A stretch of 64,000 bases of DNA from Candidatus Anstonella stagnisolia (GTDB taxonomy: Archaea > Micrarchaeota > Micrarchaeia > Anstonellales > Anstonellaceae). The number at the start of each line of letters is the position of its first letter. The first letter of the stretch is position 1. The position numbers and the translations under genes were made by a program. Below, piece after piece: positions 34,088-42,332 of the stretch. Where the stretch lies: NCBI GenBank assembly GCA_902384585.1, contig CABMCJ010000004.1:448086-512085 (forward strand), in the 5' to 3' direction. A model generated the notes under the pieces. That model was not told the origin of the DNA. It ran no database searches and worked only from the letters and a program-made list of their open reading frames with translations.

Positions 34088-35530
34088 ATGCGGATTCCGA
34101 AAATAGGCAGGATTGGGGGGAGCAGGCTGGCAAGGGACGCACAGGGGCAAATTGGCAGCATTGCACAAGGGGAGATTGGGAAAAACGCGAAAGTGTGGGC
34201 TGCGGTTCTCTTTTTTGCGCTTGCGCTGCTGCTTTTCCTTTCAGTGCTGCGCTCAAGCGTTTTCGGGGAAATAAGCGAGGAAAAGAAAATCTGGTTTGAG
34301 CTTTCGTTCCTCCTTCTTGCCGCGATAATTGCGGAAATGCTCATGCACTACCTTAAGCAGCCCTTTGTGATGGTGCTGCTCCTTGTTGGGGTGCTTATTT
34401 CACCTTCTGCGAGCGGGATGATTTATGCGGCGCTATCGGGAGTTATGAATTCTTTTTTTGCATTTTTGGGGATTGCTTTTTCAATGCCGGCCGGGGCGCC
34501 AAGCCTTGTGCAGTCAGGGGGGATTGTGGAGGTATTTGCAAAGCTGGGCGCGATATTCCTGCTCTTTAAGATAGGGCTGCACTGCGAAGTAAAGGGCATA
34601 TTCAATGTGAAGAACTTCGTGATTGCGCTGCTGGGGGTGGTTGTGCCTTTTGCGGCAGGGTATTTGTTTGCAATTTGGGGCGGGCACTCGTTTTTCTATG
34701 CGCTGTTCTTGGGCGCTGCGCTCACTGCGACAAGCGTGGGGGTAACCGTTGCGGTGCTTGAGGAGATGAAACTGCTGCACACGCAAATGGCGCAGGCGAT
34801 TCTTGGGGCTGCTGTAATAGACGACGTGCTTGCGCTCCTTGTGCTCTCTTTTGTGCAGGGTGCGCCTGCAGGGGGGGCTGGGATGCTGGGGGGCGTATTT
34901 TCGCTTCTTGCAAGCACGCTTGTGTTCATAGTGGGCGGGATAGTGCTTGGAAGGTTCATTGTAGCGAATTATTTTGATGCGCTTGTTACGGATGAGAAAA
35001 TGCCAAAGAAAGGGTTCCTTGCAATGCTCATGTACCTTCTTTTCTATGCGTACGTTGCGGAGTTTATCGGGTTGTCTGCTATTGTGGGCGCATTTGTTGC
35101 GGGGATTACAATGAGCTATAGCAGAAAGACTGGGCGGCTGCTTGACATGTTTTACCCGCTTGAGGCGCTTTTTGTGCCAGTATTTTTCATTTCGCTTGGA
35201 TTGCTTGTGGACGTGGATGCGCTTGCGCAAAATATCGTGCCAGTGCTTTTGATAAGCATGATTGCAATATTGGCAAAAATAGTTGGATGCGGCGCAGGGG
35301 CGGCCCTTAGCGGCAGCAAATTTAAAGAGAGCATTGCGATTGGGGTTGGTATGGTGCCAAGGGGGGAAATCGCGCTCATAATAGGGCTGTACGGGCTCAG
35401 TGCAATCGGGGCGGATGGGAAAACTGTGCTAAGCGCTGCGGAATATTCAATCATAGCCTCGATGGCGTTCCTTACCACTATTGTGTCTCCGCTTCTTTTG
35501 CAGGTTGCGGCAAGGAATCAGGCCCCGTAG
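34088..35530 (+). CDS. Cation/proton antiporter (CPA2/KefB-like)
   Basis: A 480-residue integral membrane protein from ATG 34088; the track's earlier start lies inside the previous gene. Around 11-13 hydrophobic segments are visible. Family motifs include 'GAALTATSVGVTVAVLEEM' (unwound helix), 'GAAVIDDVLALLVLSFV' (ion-binding Asp-Asp in the conserved position) and 'GVGMVPRGEIALIIGLYG' near the C terminus. It should exchange Na+ or K+ for H+. The specific ion is not clear, and no regulatory TrkA domain is attached. It is 31 bp after the lipoprotein gene and overlaps the 3' end of the convergent ECF gene by 13 bp. Confidence 0.93.
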   Translation: MRIPKIGRIGGSRLARDAQGQIGSIAQGEIGKNAKVWAAVLFFALALLLFLSVLRSSVFGEISEEKKIWFELSFLLLAAIIAEMLMHYLKQPFVMVLLLVGVLISPSASGMIYAALSGVMNSFFAFLGIAFSMPAGAPSLVQSGGIVEVFAKLGAIFLLFKIGLHCEVKGIFNVKNFVIALLGVVVPFAAGYLFAIWGGHSFFYALFLGAALTATSVGVTVAVLEEMKLLHTQMAQAILGAAVIDDVLALLVLSFVQGAPAGGAGMLGGVFSLLASTLVFIVGGIVLGRFIVANYFDALVTDEKMPKKGFLAMLMYLLFYAYVAEFIGLSAIVGAFVAGITMSYSRKTGRLLDMFYPLEALFVPVFFISLGLLVDVDALAQNIVPVLLISMIAILAKIVGCGAGAALSGSKFKESIAIGVGMVPRGEIALIIGLYGLSAIGADGKTVLSAAEYSIIASMAFLTTIVSPLLLQVAARNQAP

Positions 35531-36096
35531 ATGAGCTTTGACTTTTTCAGCATGGGGTAGAAGAGCTTTATGAGGACTGGCCCAAGCACCAGAGAAGGCA
35601 GGAAATTGTTCAGCGCAATGAATGCAAAGAGCAGGGGCATCGGGGTCCCTGGGGCATAGTCAAGCCTTGAGACTGCGGGCGCGATTATGAGGGCGCACGC
35701 CACGCTTGCAAGGAAAGCCGCAAGCCAGAAAACCCCAAGCTGCCTTTGCGTGAGGGTTATTTTTTCATTCTTTGTGTAGTGGTGCCATATTTTGTAGGCA
35801 ACATATGCGAAAATGAAATTCCCGATAAAGCCGAATATGCTCGCATCCGTGAGCGTGCCGAAAAGGTCCCCTATGAGGTTCCCAAACGCGGCGCCCCATG
35901 CTGCTGCGGGCCCGAAGAAAATTGCGAATACGACGGGGACGAAATTCGCAATGCGTATTTCAGTTATGCCCGGGATTAGGGGGAAGGGCTTGAGCGGGAT
36001 TAGGAATGCGGCATACACGAGTGCGGTGAAAACTGCAAGCAGCATTTGCCTGCGGCCGTAAAAAATAGAGAATATTTCTTTTATCGTTTCCTTCAT
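35518..36096 (-). CDS. ECF transporter S component, QueT-like
   Basis: A 192-residue membrane protein starting at ATG 36096 (the track's GTG 36105 overlaps the 'gcggtggtgcgg' ribosome-binding region). It has about six membrane segments. The sequence 'EIRIANFVPVVFAIFFGPAA' followed by 'AWGAAFGNLIGDLFG' and 'IFGFIGNFIFAYVAYKI' matches the QueT/ECF substrate-binding S-component pattern. Such proteins capture vitamins or queuosine precursors and work with shared energising subunits, which must be encoded elsewhere. The substrate is not identifiable here. Confidence 0.78.
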   Translation of the reverse strand: MKETIKEIFSIFYGRRQMLLAVFTALVYAAFLIPLKPFPLIPGITEIRIANFVPVVFAIFFGPAAAWGAAFGNLIGDLFGTLTDASIFGFIGNFIFAYVAYKIWHHYTKNEKITLTQRQLGVFWLAAFLASVACALIIAPAVSRLDYAPGTPMPLLFAFIALNNFLPSLVLGPVLIKLFYPMLKKSKLIYGA

Positions 36097-36158
36097 CCGC
36101 ACCACCGCTTGGAACTTCGAAGCAAAGGTTGAAATAAGTTGCCAAAGCGTTATGTAAC

Positions 36159-36707
36159 ATGAGGAATGTCCTTATAGTGCACGGGGTGGGCGGGTATCCG
36201 GAAGAAAACTGGTTCCCGTGGATGAAAAGGGAGCTTGGAAAGCTGGGCTGCAAAGTTCTTGTGCCGCAGTTCCCTACGCCAGGGAACCAAACGCTTGGGG
36301 AATGGATGGGAGTTTTTGAGGCAGAGCGCGGGGAGCTTGGGGAAGATGCGATTTTGGTGGGGCATTCCCTTGGCGCGCCTTTTGTGCTCAATGTGCTTGA
36401 GAAATGCCCTGCGCATGCCGCTTTCCTTGTTGCAAGCTTTGTGGGAAAGGCGGGAAACGAATATGACGAGGGCATGAAAAGCTTTGCGCAGCGGGATTTC
36501 AATTGGGAGAAGATACGGAAAAACTGCGGGAAATTTTATGTATTCCATTCTGACAACGACCCGTACATAAAACTTGAGAAGGGGGAAGAGGTTGCGCAGA
36601 AACTGGGCACTGAACTTATTTTGGTGAAGGATGCTGGGCATTTCAACGCAAAGGCAGGGTATTTGGAATTCGGGCTGCTGCTTGAGAAAATAAAGAAGGA
36701 ACTTTGA
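36159..36707 (+). CDS. Alpha/beta hydrolase of the RBBP9/YdeN family
   Basis: A 182-residue small serine hydrolase. The catalytic triad is visible: Ser in 'LVGHSLGAPF' (~residue 70), Asp in 'FHSDNDPYI' (~133) and His in 'KDAGHFNAKAG' (~160). The N terminus 'VLIVHGVGGYPEENWFPWMK' is typical of RBBP9/YdeN. The physiological substrate is unknown. The 3' end is duplicated in degenerate form just downstream. Confidence 0.9.
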   Translation: MRNVLIVHGVGGYPEENWFPWMKRELGKLGCKVLVPQFPTPGNQTLGEWMGVFEAERGELGEDAILVGHSLGAPFVLNVLEKCPAHAAFLVASFVGKAGNEYDEGMKSFAQRDFNWEKIRKNCGKFYVFHSDNDPYIKLEKGEEVAQKLGTELILVKDAGHFNAKAGYLEFGLLLEKIKKEL

Positions 36708-36754
36708 GCGCGCGGCTGCGCCGCTTCTTGGGAAAATAAAGAAGGGAATTTGAC
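36672..36754 (+). repeat. Tandem duplication of the hydrolase gene 3' end
   Basis: The gene ends 'cttgagaaaataaagaagga', then 'actttgag'. Some 44 bp later comes 'cttgggaaaataaagaaggg', then 'aatttgac'. About 26 of 30 positions match over the compared part, and the reading frame and stop codon are preserved (LLEKIKKEL-stop against LLGKIKKGI-stop). Confidence 0.65.
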
Positions 36755-36763
36755 TCGCATTGT

Positions 36764-37234
36764 TTAGTCTGCGCGTATGTCTGCGGTTTTTGCATTGTTT
36801 GCGCGAAGAAGCTCTTTGGGGGAAATTTTCACAAGCGAATGCCCGCTTCCGCCGCCGGTGAGCATGTATTGTTTTTCCATCACGCGCAAATCCACAAGGA
36901 AAGTTGCGCGATAGCCAAAAGAGGGCGTGCCGCCTGCTGGGTAGCCGGTTTTTTCAAGCATTTCCTGCGAAGTCGCAAGCCGCGGTTTTGGGATTTTGAG
37001 GAGGGCTGCGATTTTTTCCCCACTTGCCTTGTCCTCGCCTTTTACGATGCACACGATTATGCTCCCGGCTGCGTCCAGCATGCACACGTTCTTTACGAAA
37101 TCGCCTTCGCTTGCGTGCGCTGCAGCCGCCGCCTCCTTCACGGAATGGCAGGATTGGGAAAAATGCATGTGCTGCGCGGCAATCCCGTGCCCCTGCATGT
37201 AAGCCTTGAGCTTTTCCTCAAAATTTTCTTGCAT
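36764..37234 (-). CDS. YbaK/ProX-type aminoacyl-tRNA deacylase
   Basis: A 156-residue protein of the YbaK/EbsC editing family, which hydrolyses mischarged tRNA. Characteristic stretches are 'HSVKEAAAAAHASEGDFVKN', 'IIVCIVKGEDKASGEKIAAL', the 'GYPAGGTPSFGYR' loop and 'YMLTGGGSGHSLVKISPKEL' at the C terminus. The start is ATG 37234; the track's 37255 is TTG. Whether it acts on Cys-tRNA-Pro, Ala-tRNA-Pro or another tRNA cannot be read from the sequence. The stop is 9 bp beyond the repeat that follows the hydrolase gene. Confidence 0.92.
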   Translation of the reverse strand: MQENFEEKLKAYMQGHGIAAQHMHFSQSCHSVKEAAAAAHASEGDFVKNVCMLDAAGSIIVCIVKGEDKASGEKIAALLKIPKPRLATSQEMLEKTGYPAGGTPSFGYRATFLVDLRVMEKQYMLTGGGSGHSLVKISPKELLRANNAKTADIRAD

Positions 37235-37300
37235 GGGATGGAATGGGGAGGGCAAATAGAAAAAGGCTTGTCACGATTGAAGCTTTCCTGGAAGAAGGAG

Positions 37301-37969
37301 CTAGAAAAAGAAATGCGAGCGGTAGAGGAAATACGCCCCGAATGCGAGCATTATGAGGCTTACAAGGTAGTTGCCGTATTTTTCCATGAGGGCGCGCACC
37401 GGCTTGAGCATTTTTTCAGCCTTTTTGGGGTATGCGATTGCAACGAGTATGGGAAGGAGCGCGGGAAGCAGGAAAAAGAGCGCGCCAAGCGCGCTTAGGA
37501 GGAGTTTGGACAGGAAAAGCGCGCTGCTGTTTGCGATTTCCTTTACTTCGGTAAAGTAAAGCAGCACTGCATCAAAATTCGTGATTGTTGCAACAAAGCC
37601 GACCAAAAACCACCTGCCAAGATGCTGCGAGGGGGCGGCTGCTTCCTTTATCTGCGAGGCGCTTGCGTCCTTGCCTTTCCATACCCATGGGAGGATTGCG
37701 AAAAGCAGGAAAAGCGCGCCTATTGCAAGGTCAATGTATGCGGACGTTTGGGAATCCCTGCTTGCGGACGTAAATGCGAAAAGCCCTGCGCCTGCAGCTG
37801 CGATTATGAGCACGGTTGGGAGCATGCCTGCGAGGAATGCGAGCGAGCGCTTCATGGGATAGTGCTTTCCTGAAAGCAGCGCAAGGGCGATTGCGAGTAT
37901 GCCCGGGGAAAGCGTGGAGGCTATCCCAAGTGCGGTTACTGTGAAAAGCAAATCAGGTGCAGGCGCCAT
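37301..37969 (-). CDS. Sap/GAP family (LysE-type) membrane protein
   Basis: A 222-residue protein with about six transmembrane segments. The N terminus 'TALGIASTLSPGILAIALAL' and mid-protein 'LVGFVATITNFDAVLLYFTE' fit the Sap (GAP) branch of the LysE exporter superfamily ('SPxxxAxAxxLL', 'N.d....Y'). Substrates of such exporters range from small peptides to lipids, and nothing here decides. It lies 66 bp upstream of the deacylase gene on the same strand. Confidence 0.75.
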   Translation of the reverse strand: MAPAPDLLFTVTALGIASTLSPGILAIALALLSGKHYPMKRSLAFLAGMLPTVLIIAAAGAGLFAFTSASRDSQTSAYIDLAIGALFLLFAILPWVWKGKDASASQIKEAAAPSQHLGRWFLVGFVATITNFDAVLLYFTEVKEIANSSALFLSKLLLSALGALFFLLPALLPILVAIAYPKKAEKMLKPVRALMEKYGNYLVSLIMLAFGAYFLYRSHFFF

Positions 37970-38033
37970 GGGTGTATTGGAACTATATAACGTTTAAAAG
38001 GTTTGCCTTTGAACTCACGTCGGTGATGTTGGT

Positions 38034-38570
38034 ATGGCTGCGAAAAATGCCAATGAATTGAAAGTTCTAAGCGGATGGCTGCTTGCGCTTGGGATACTCT
38101 TCGTCCTTTTTGGGTTTGTGATGATGGTGTTCCCTGTTGCTGGAACGTTCTCGCTTGAAGTCCTTATGGGGCTGCTGCTGCTTGTGCTTGGAATTGTTGA
38201 AGTTGCACTCTCCTTTACTGCGCGCAAATGGGGCGGGTTCCTCTTCACGTTCGTGGGCGGTGCTCTCTCCGCAATACTTGGGCTTGTGCTCCTGGTATAT
38301 CCGGTAGGCGCAGTGCTTGCGCTCACAATGCTGCTTGGAGCTTACCTGCTTGTGCAGGGCATAATAAGGATTGCGATGGCTTTCAAATTCAAGCCAACGC
38401 ACAACTGGAAATGGCTGCTCTTTGACGGCGCGATAACCATGCTGCTTGGGATTCTGATAATAACGGCATGGCCCCTTGACGCGGTCTGGGTGATGGGGCT
38501 TCTCTTTGGGATAAGCCTGTTCTTCAGCGGCATCTCTTTCCTGATGCTGTCCTCAGTTGTAAGGGAATAG
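38034..38570 (+). CDS. HdeD-family (DUF308) membrane protein
   Basis: A 178-residue protein with six hydrophobic segments in three hairpins, as in HdeD/DUF308. Repeated motifs are 'LALGILFVLFGFVMMVFPVA', 'GGALSAILGLVLLVYPVGAV' and 'GAITMLLGILIITAWPLDAV', each with the G...G...P pattern of this family. In bacteria HdeD is associated with acid resistance; its role in archaea is unknown. The gene is followed by a strong T-tract. Confidence 0.85.
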   Translation: MAAKNANELKVLSGWLLALGILFVLFGFVMMVFPVAGTFSLEVLMGLLLLVLGIVEVALSFTARKWGGFLFTFVGGALSAILGLVLLVYPVGAVLALTMLLGAYLLVQGIIRIAMAFKFKPTHNWKWLLFDGAITMLLGILIITAWPLDAVWVMGLLFGISLFFSGISFLMLSSVVRE

Positions 38571-38582
38571 GCACATTCCCTT

Positions 38583-38601
38583 ATCTTTTTTTCTTTTCTT
38601 A
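38583..38601 (+). terminator. T-rich terminator after HdeD gene
   Basis: 'atctttttttcttttctta' begins 12 bp after the stop codon, a typical archaeal poly-T terminator. Confidence 0.55.
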
Positions 38602-38622
38602 CACTTGTGGGGAGGGGATACC

Positions 38623-39021
38623 ATGAAAGGATTTGAAATTGAACTTGAGAAAGAGACGAAAAAGAACATGGATTTTCGGAGGGTGCTTTATACCGGAAAA
38701 AACTCGCAGCTTGTCTTGATGTGCCTGAAAGCGGGCGAGGAAATCGGGGAGGAAACGCATCCGGATCGGGACCAGTTCTTCCGCTTTGAAAGCGGTGAAG
38801 GGAAAGTATACATTGACAAGAAAGAGCACCGCGTGAAGGATGGGAGCGGCATAATAGTGCCTGCCGGGGCGCTGCACAATGTCGTGAATACGTCCAGGAA
38901 GGAAGACCTAAAATTGTACACCATATACTCGCCGCCTGAGCACATGGACAAGGTCGTGAGGCACACAAAAGCGGATGCGCTTGCGCAGCCTGAAGAGTAC
39001 GACGGGAAAAGCACAGAATAA
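38623..39021 (+). CDS. Cupin-domain protein
   Basis: A 132-residue single-domain cupin starting at ATG 38623, after 'gaggggata' (the track start is TTG 38605). Cupin motif 1 appears as 'GEEIGEETHPDRDQFFRFES' followed by 'GEGKVYI', with metal-binding His and Gln/Glu positions. Motif 2 appears as 'VPAGALHNVVNT' with its His. Such small cupins are often sugar- or phosphate-modifying enzymes or ligand sensors. This one could be a mannose-6-phosphate-isomerase-like protein, but the substrate is not evident. Confidence 0.88.
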   Translation: MKGFEIELEKETKKNMDFRRVLYTGKNSQLVLMCLKAGEEIGEETHPDRDQFFRFESGEGKVYIDKKEHRVKDGSGIIVPAGALHNVVNTSRKEDLKLYTIYSPPEHMDKVVRHTKADALAQPEEYDGKSTE

Positions 39022-39024
39022 GTT

Positions 39025-40620
39025 TTAGTCACTGCAACCGGCTTCGAAAATGCTTAGCGGGACTTCTTTTTTCTTTTCAAGGTTTTCGTTTGCCCAATTG
39101 AGGAGCATTTCCTTTGTTTTTTTGAATTGCGCTTCCCCTACAACCGTGTTCCCCACTGCATAAGAGAGGTTCTTTGCATTGAAGCAAAACATTGAGTTGC
39201 GCACGTTCTCGCAGTTGTGCAGGTAATAGGAATCCGAGCAGGATTTTGAGCTGTCTGCCTCAAAGCAGCGGTTGAGGTTTTCACAGTAGTAGCAGTTTAT
39301 GCAATAGAAAGACTCGAATGCCATTGAGGAGCCGAAAATGCACTCCGCATTCCTTGGCCAGAAAGAGTACGCAGTATTTTTTGAGAAAGAGGTGCCTGGG
39401 GAGCGGTATGCGTTCAAGGATTCGTATTGGGTGGAGCACTCTATTGCGTTTTCGTTGTGCCCCACAAAATATTCAGGGGAGAGGTATGCTATTTTTGAAA
39501 TCCCTTCGGAAATATTCTGGAAGGAAAGCTTGCTTGCTTCTTTCTCATCAAGGTGCAGGTTCTTCCCGATGTGCTCTGCCTCAAGCAGGGTGACAAGCCT
39601 GCTGCGGGGGTAAAGAAGGTAGTTTGAATAGTCTGCCAAAAGCATGGGCTTTGAGCTTATGATGGACTTGCCAACTTCCATTTTGAGCACGTGCGCGCGC
39701 AGCCATTTTGAGTAAGTGTCTATTCCGGTGAGTTTTTTGCCAAAGAGAAGATTGGACGTGGTTTCAAAAACGGAATTTATTTTTGAGAGATTCGGCTTTT
39801 CGATTTTTTCAAGGGACTTGAGTTCTGCGAGCAGGGGGGAATAGGAATGCCCCTTGCACTCCCCTACTATTTGCGCAAGGGAGGGCAGAGAGTGCGCACT
39901 TGAAAGCTTGTGCGCAATTTCGGATACGAGCTTTTCCTTCAGTGGGAGGTATTTTTCGCGCGAAAGCTCCAAATTACCGATTGCGTTGCGCTTGTTTTGC
40001 ACGTTGAAGCAGAAGAGGCAGTCCGAGGAGTTCATCACGCCGTTTATGTAAAAGCAGTCTGCGCAGGACTGGGATTTCCAAGCCTCAAGGCAGCGCACGT
40101 TTTTGTAAGATTCGCAGCATTTCACAAGGAATTTGCTTTCGCCGATTGCATCAGAGCCGAAAAGGAACTCGCTTTGCTTTGCGCGGCTGGAATTGCACAC
40201 GTATTTTGAGTCGCTTATGACGCCGGAGTCAAGCACGTAGTAGGAGTCGTTGCAGTTTGAGCTGCCCGCTATGAAATTCGAATTGCCCAGTATTATGTTG
40301 CCCGTGTAATATGCGCGCTCCTGCACCGCAGAGAGCAGGGAATCAATGTCCTTTATTTCGTTTATTGAGATGGGCGGGAATTTCTTGAGCTTCCAAATCT
40401 CGTCCAGCGATGCGCGCTTTGAGCCTGCGCAATAATCTTCAATGGAATACGTGATTTCCTTTCCTGTGAGGGAAGAAGGGGCATGCGCAAGGGCAGGCGT
40501 GTTTAGGGAGAGCCATTTTTGGAAAGGTTTCAGCTCCCCAATCTCCTTGCCAAAAAGAACCCTGCACGTGGATTTCCAGCATTTGTCAAGCTGTGAGTAC
40601 ACGGAAAGTGCAGGTTCCAC
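39025..40620 (-). CDS. Cys-rich duplicated-domain protein, family member 2
   Basis: A 531-residue paralogue of the proteins at 9720 and 55303, with the same two-half structure. The first half has 'WKSTCRVLFGKEIGELKPFQ', 'DIDSLLSAVQERAYYTGNII' plus 'LGNSNF', and the Cys block 'CADCFYINGVMNSSDCLFCF' then 'NVQNKRNAIGN'. The second half has 'SNLLFGKKLTGIDTYSKWLR' and 'CINCYYCENLNRCFEADSSK', then 'CFNAKNLSYAVGN'. It starts at GTG 40620 ('GTG GAA C'), as does the third paralogue. No ribosome-binding site is obvious, so the message may be leaderless. Its stop is 3 bp from the cupin stop (convergent). Confidence 0.8.
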   Translation of the reverse strand: MEPALSVYSQLDKCWKSTCRVLFGKEIGELKPFQKWLSLNTPALAHAPSSLTGKEITYSIEDYCAGSKRASLDEIWKLKKFPPISINEIKDIDSLLSAVQERAYYTGNIILGNSNFIAGSSNCNDSYYVLDSGVISDSKYVCNSSRAKQSEFLFGSDAIGESKFLVKCCESYKNVRCLEAWKSQSCADCFYINGVMNSSDCLFCFNVQNKRNAIGNLELSREKYLPLKEKLVSEIAHKLSSAHSLPSLAQIVGECKGHSYSPLLAELKSLEKIEKPNLSKINSVFETTSNLLFGKKLTGIDTYSKWLRAHVLKMEVGKSIISSKPMLLADYSNYLLYPRSRLVTLLEAEHIGKNLHLDEKEASKLSFQNISEGISKIAYLSPEYFVGHNENAIECSTQYESLNAYRSPGTSFSKNTAYSFWPRNAECIFGSSMAFESFYCINCYYCENLNRCFEADSSKSCSDSYYLHNCENVRNSMFCFNAKNLSYAVGNTVVGEAQFKKTKEMLLNWANENLEKKKEVPLSIFEAGCSD

Positions 40621-40711
40621 GCATGGAATTGGGAAGAAAATACTTTAATTGCTGCCTGCGTTTTGGCGTGCAGGGGAAGAGCGTTATAAACCTTTTCAAA
40701 GAAAAAAAGCC

Positions 40712-41134
40712 ATGAAAAACATAATATTCTCTCTTGCAATTGCATTTGTGCTGCTTTTTGGCTGCACTGGAAACAATGCCGGCTCTTACAGGTACAAGGG
40801 CACGGACGTGCCTGTGAATTACATCCCTGCTGCGTGCGGGGGGAAAACGGACTGCGCGCTTTTTGCATGCATGTCAAACGGCTGCTGGTGCAAGCCGACT
40901 GCGGGCAACGGCATAGTATTTGAGGGGGGGAACATGCGCCTTGTGGGCACAAGCGAGGTTGCGGCATACACGCAGGCATACCTTGACGGGAAGGGAGTGA
41001 AATACACGAAAGTGAGGGCGGTTGCGCTCAACAACATGTTCTACAATGTCTTCTTCCAGCTTGAGGGGGACGGCGAGCAGATGCTCACAGTAGGGATTGA
41101 CGGCACAATAATGGAAACAGTGTGCGGCGTTTAA
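40712..41134 (+). CDS. Small lipoprotein of unknown function
   Basis: A 140-residue exported protein starting at ATG 40712; the track's longer version is implausible. The signal peptide 'MKNIIFSLAIAFVLLFGC' ends in a lipobox Cys at residue 18. The mature part has six cysteines ('CGGKTDCALFACMSNGCWC' plus a C-terminal Cys), probably in disulfides. A possible cystatin/PepSY-like alpha-beta fold follows ('AAYTQAYLDGKGVKYTKVRA' and 'NVFFQLEG'). No family is recognised with confidence. Confidence 0.75.
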   Translation: MKNIIFSLAIAFVLLFGCTGNNAGSYRYKGTDVPVNYIPAACGGKTDCALFACMSNGCWCKPTAGNGIVFEGGNMRLVGTSEVAAYTQAYLDGKGVKYTKVRAVALNNMFYNVFFQLEGDGEQMLTVGIDGTIMETVCGV

Positions 41135-41268
41135 AGGGAATTCGCTTTTTATTTTTCTGCTTTTAGCGCAAGCGCGGGCGGTGCAAATGCGCGCGGGGCA
41201 ACGGGAGCCCTGAGCAGTGAAACGCCAAGTTCGCGAGGTTTTTTAAACCGCGCAGCATAACATAATGC

Positions 41269-42294
41269 ATGGCAGCGGAATCCGGAAAGAGCTTCGGGGC
41301 AAAGGGGATTGTCGCAGGGCTTCTTACGCTTTTCCTCATTATTGCCGTAGGGTCTGTGCTCTGGAAATTTGCGGGCGCGCTTTTCATTGCTGTTGCGGGG
41401 TACATTTTCCTTAAGCCGCTTTACAATAGGTTCCGCAAAAAGGGATTTGGGAAAACAACTTCCGGGTGCGCAACGCTTGCGATTGCGGCTATTTTGATAG
41501 GCATACCGTGCCTGCTAATGCTGCAGCTTCTTGCGGGCGAGGCGATACAGCTTCTCACCCCGCAAACGGTTTCAGCAGGCATTAACAACATGGGGGCGCA
41601 GCTTTCAAAGCTCGGGGTGAACATACCCTGGGTGGATGAGAACGGGAAGCTCACGCCGGAATTCAGCGACATTGCGATGCAGGGCGCGGGGTTCGTGAAA
41701 AACCTTGTGCTTGGCGGGCTGCAAAGCACAGGGGAAATTGCGCTTGATGCGCTCATTGCGGTTTTCGCATTTTACTACCTGCTTGTTTCGGAAGGCTCGA
41801 TTTACAAGGCAAGGGAATACATACCATTCTCAAGGAAAAACATTGACGCGTTTTCGCACGAGTTCCAGACTGTGACGTATTCGGGGATTGTGAGCACGTT
41901 CCTGATGGCGATATTGCAGGCGCTTCCAATAACGCTTGTGTTCATATTTTTCAATGTGCCAGGCGCAGTCCTGCTTGGGCTTGTTGCGGCAGTGCTCACG
42001 TGCATACCTTTCACGGGCATTCCGTTTGTGTGGATTCCGGTTGCGGTCTTTGAGGCGCTTTCGGGGAACTATCCTGCTGCAATCGGGATAACGATTGTGG
42101 GCATAGTGATTGCGGTGCTTGAGAACTTCAGGCCCATGCTGCAGGGAAAGCTCGGGCAGATGCACCCCATGGTTTCGCTCCTTGGGGTTGTTGTGGGAAT
42201 CCCGTATTTCGGGCTGCTTGGGGTGTTCATAGGGCCCATACTCGTGAGCTATGCGCTTCTTTCAGTGAAGATGTTCAAGAAGGAATACCTGTAG
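41269..42294 (+). CDS. AI-2E/PerM family membrane protein
   Basis: A 341-residue permease-like protein with seven or eight membrane segments. The typical AI-2E layout is visible: two N-terminal helices, a long amphipathic stretch after 'IPCLLMLQLLAGEAIQLLTP', and the conserved C-terminal region 'GLVAAVLTCIPFTGIPFVWI' followed by 'GIPYFGLLGVFIGPI'. Members export autoinducer-like molecules or act as Na+/H+ antiporters; the substrate here is unknown. Confidence 0.92.
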   Translation: MAAESGKSFGAKGIVAGLLTLFLIIAVGSVLWKFAGALFIAVAGYIFLKPLYNRFRKKGFGKTTSGCATLAIAAILIGIPCLLMLQLLAGEAIQLLTPQTVSAGINNMGAQLSKLGVNIPWVDENGKLTPEFSDIAMQGAGFVKNLVLGGLQSTGEIALDALIAVFAFYYLLVSEGSIYKAREYIPFSRKNIDAFSHEFQTVTYSGIVSTFLMAILQALPITLVFIFFNVPGAVLLGLVAAVLTCIPFTGIPFVWIPVAVFEALSGNYPAAIGITIVGIVIAVLENFRPMLQGKLGQMHPMVSLLGVVVGIPYFGLLGVFIGPILVSYALLSVKMFKKEYL

Positions 42295-42332
42295 GCTGGC
42301 AGAACATAACAATTATTATAGGTTGCACCTGA

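Noticed and set aside
34514-35230. 238-residue minus-strand ORF
   Set aside because: Antisense to the antiporter gene; the Arg/His/Lys-rich sequence arises from reversed membrane-helix codons.
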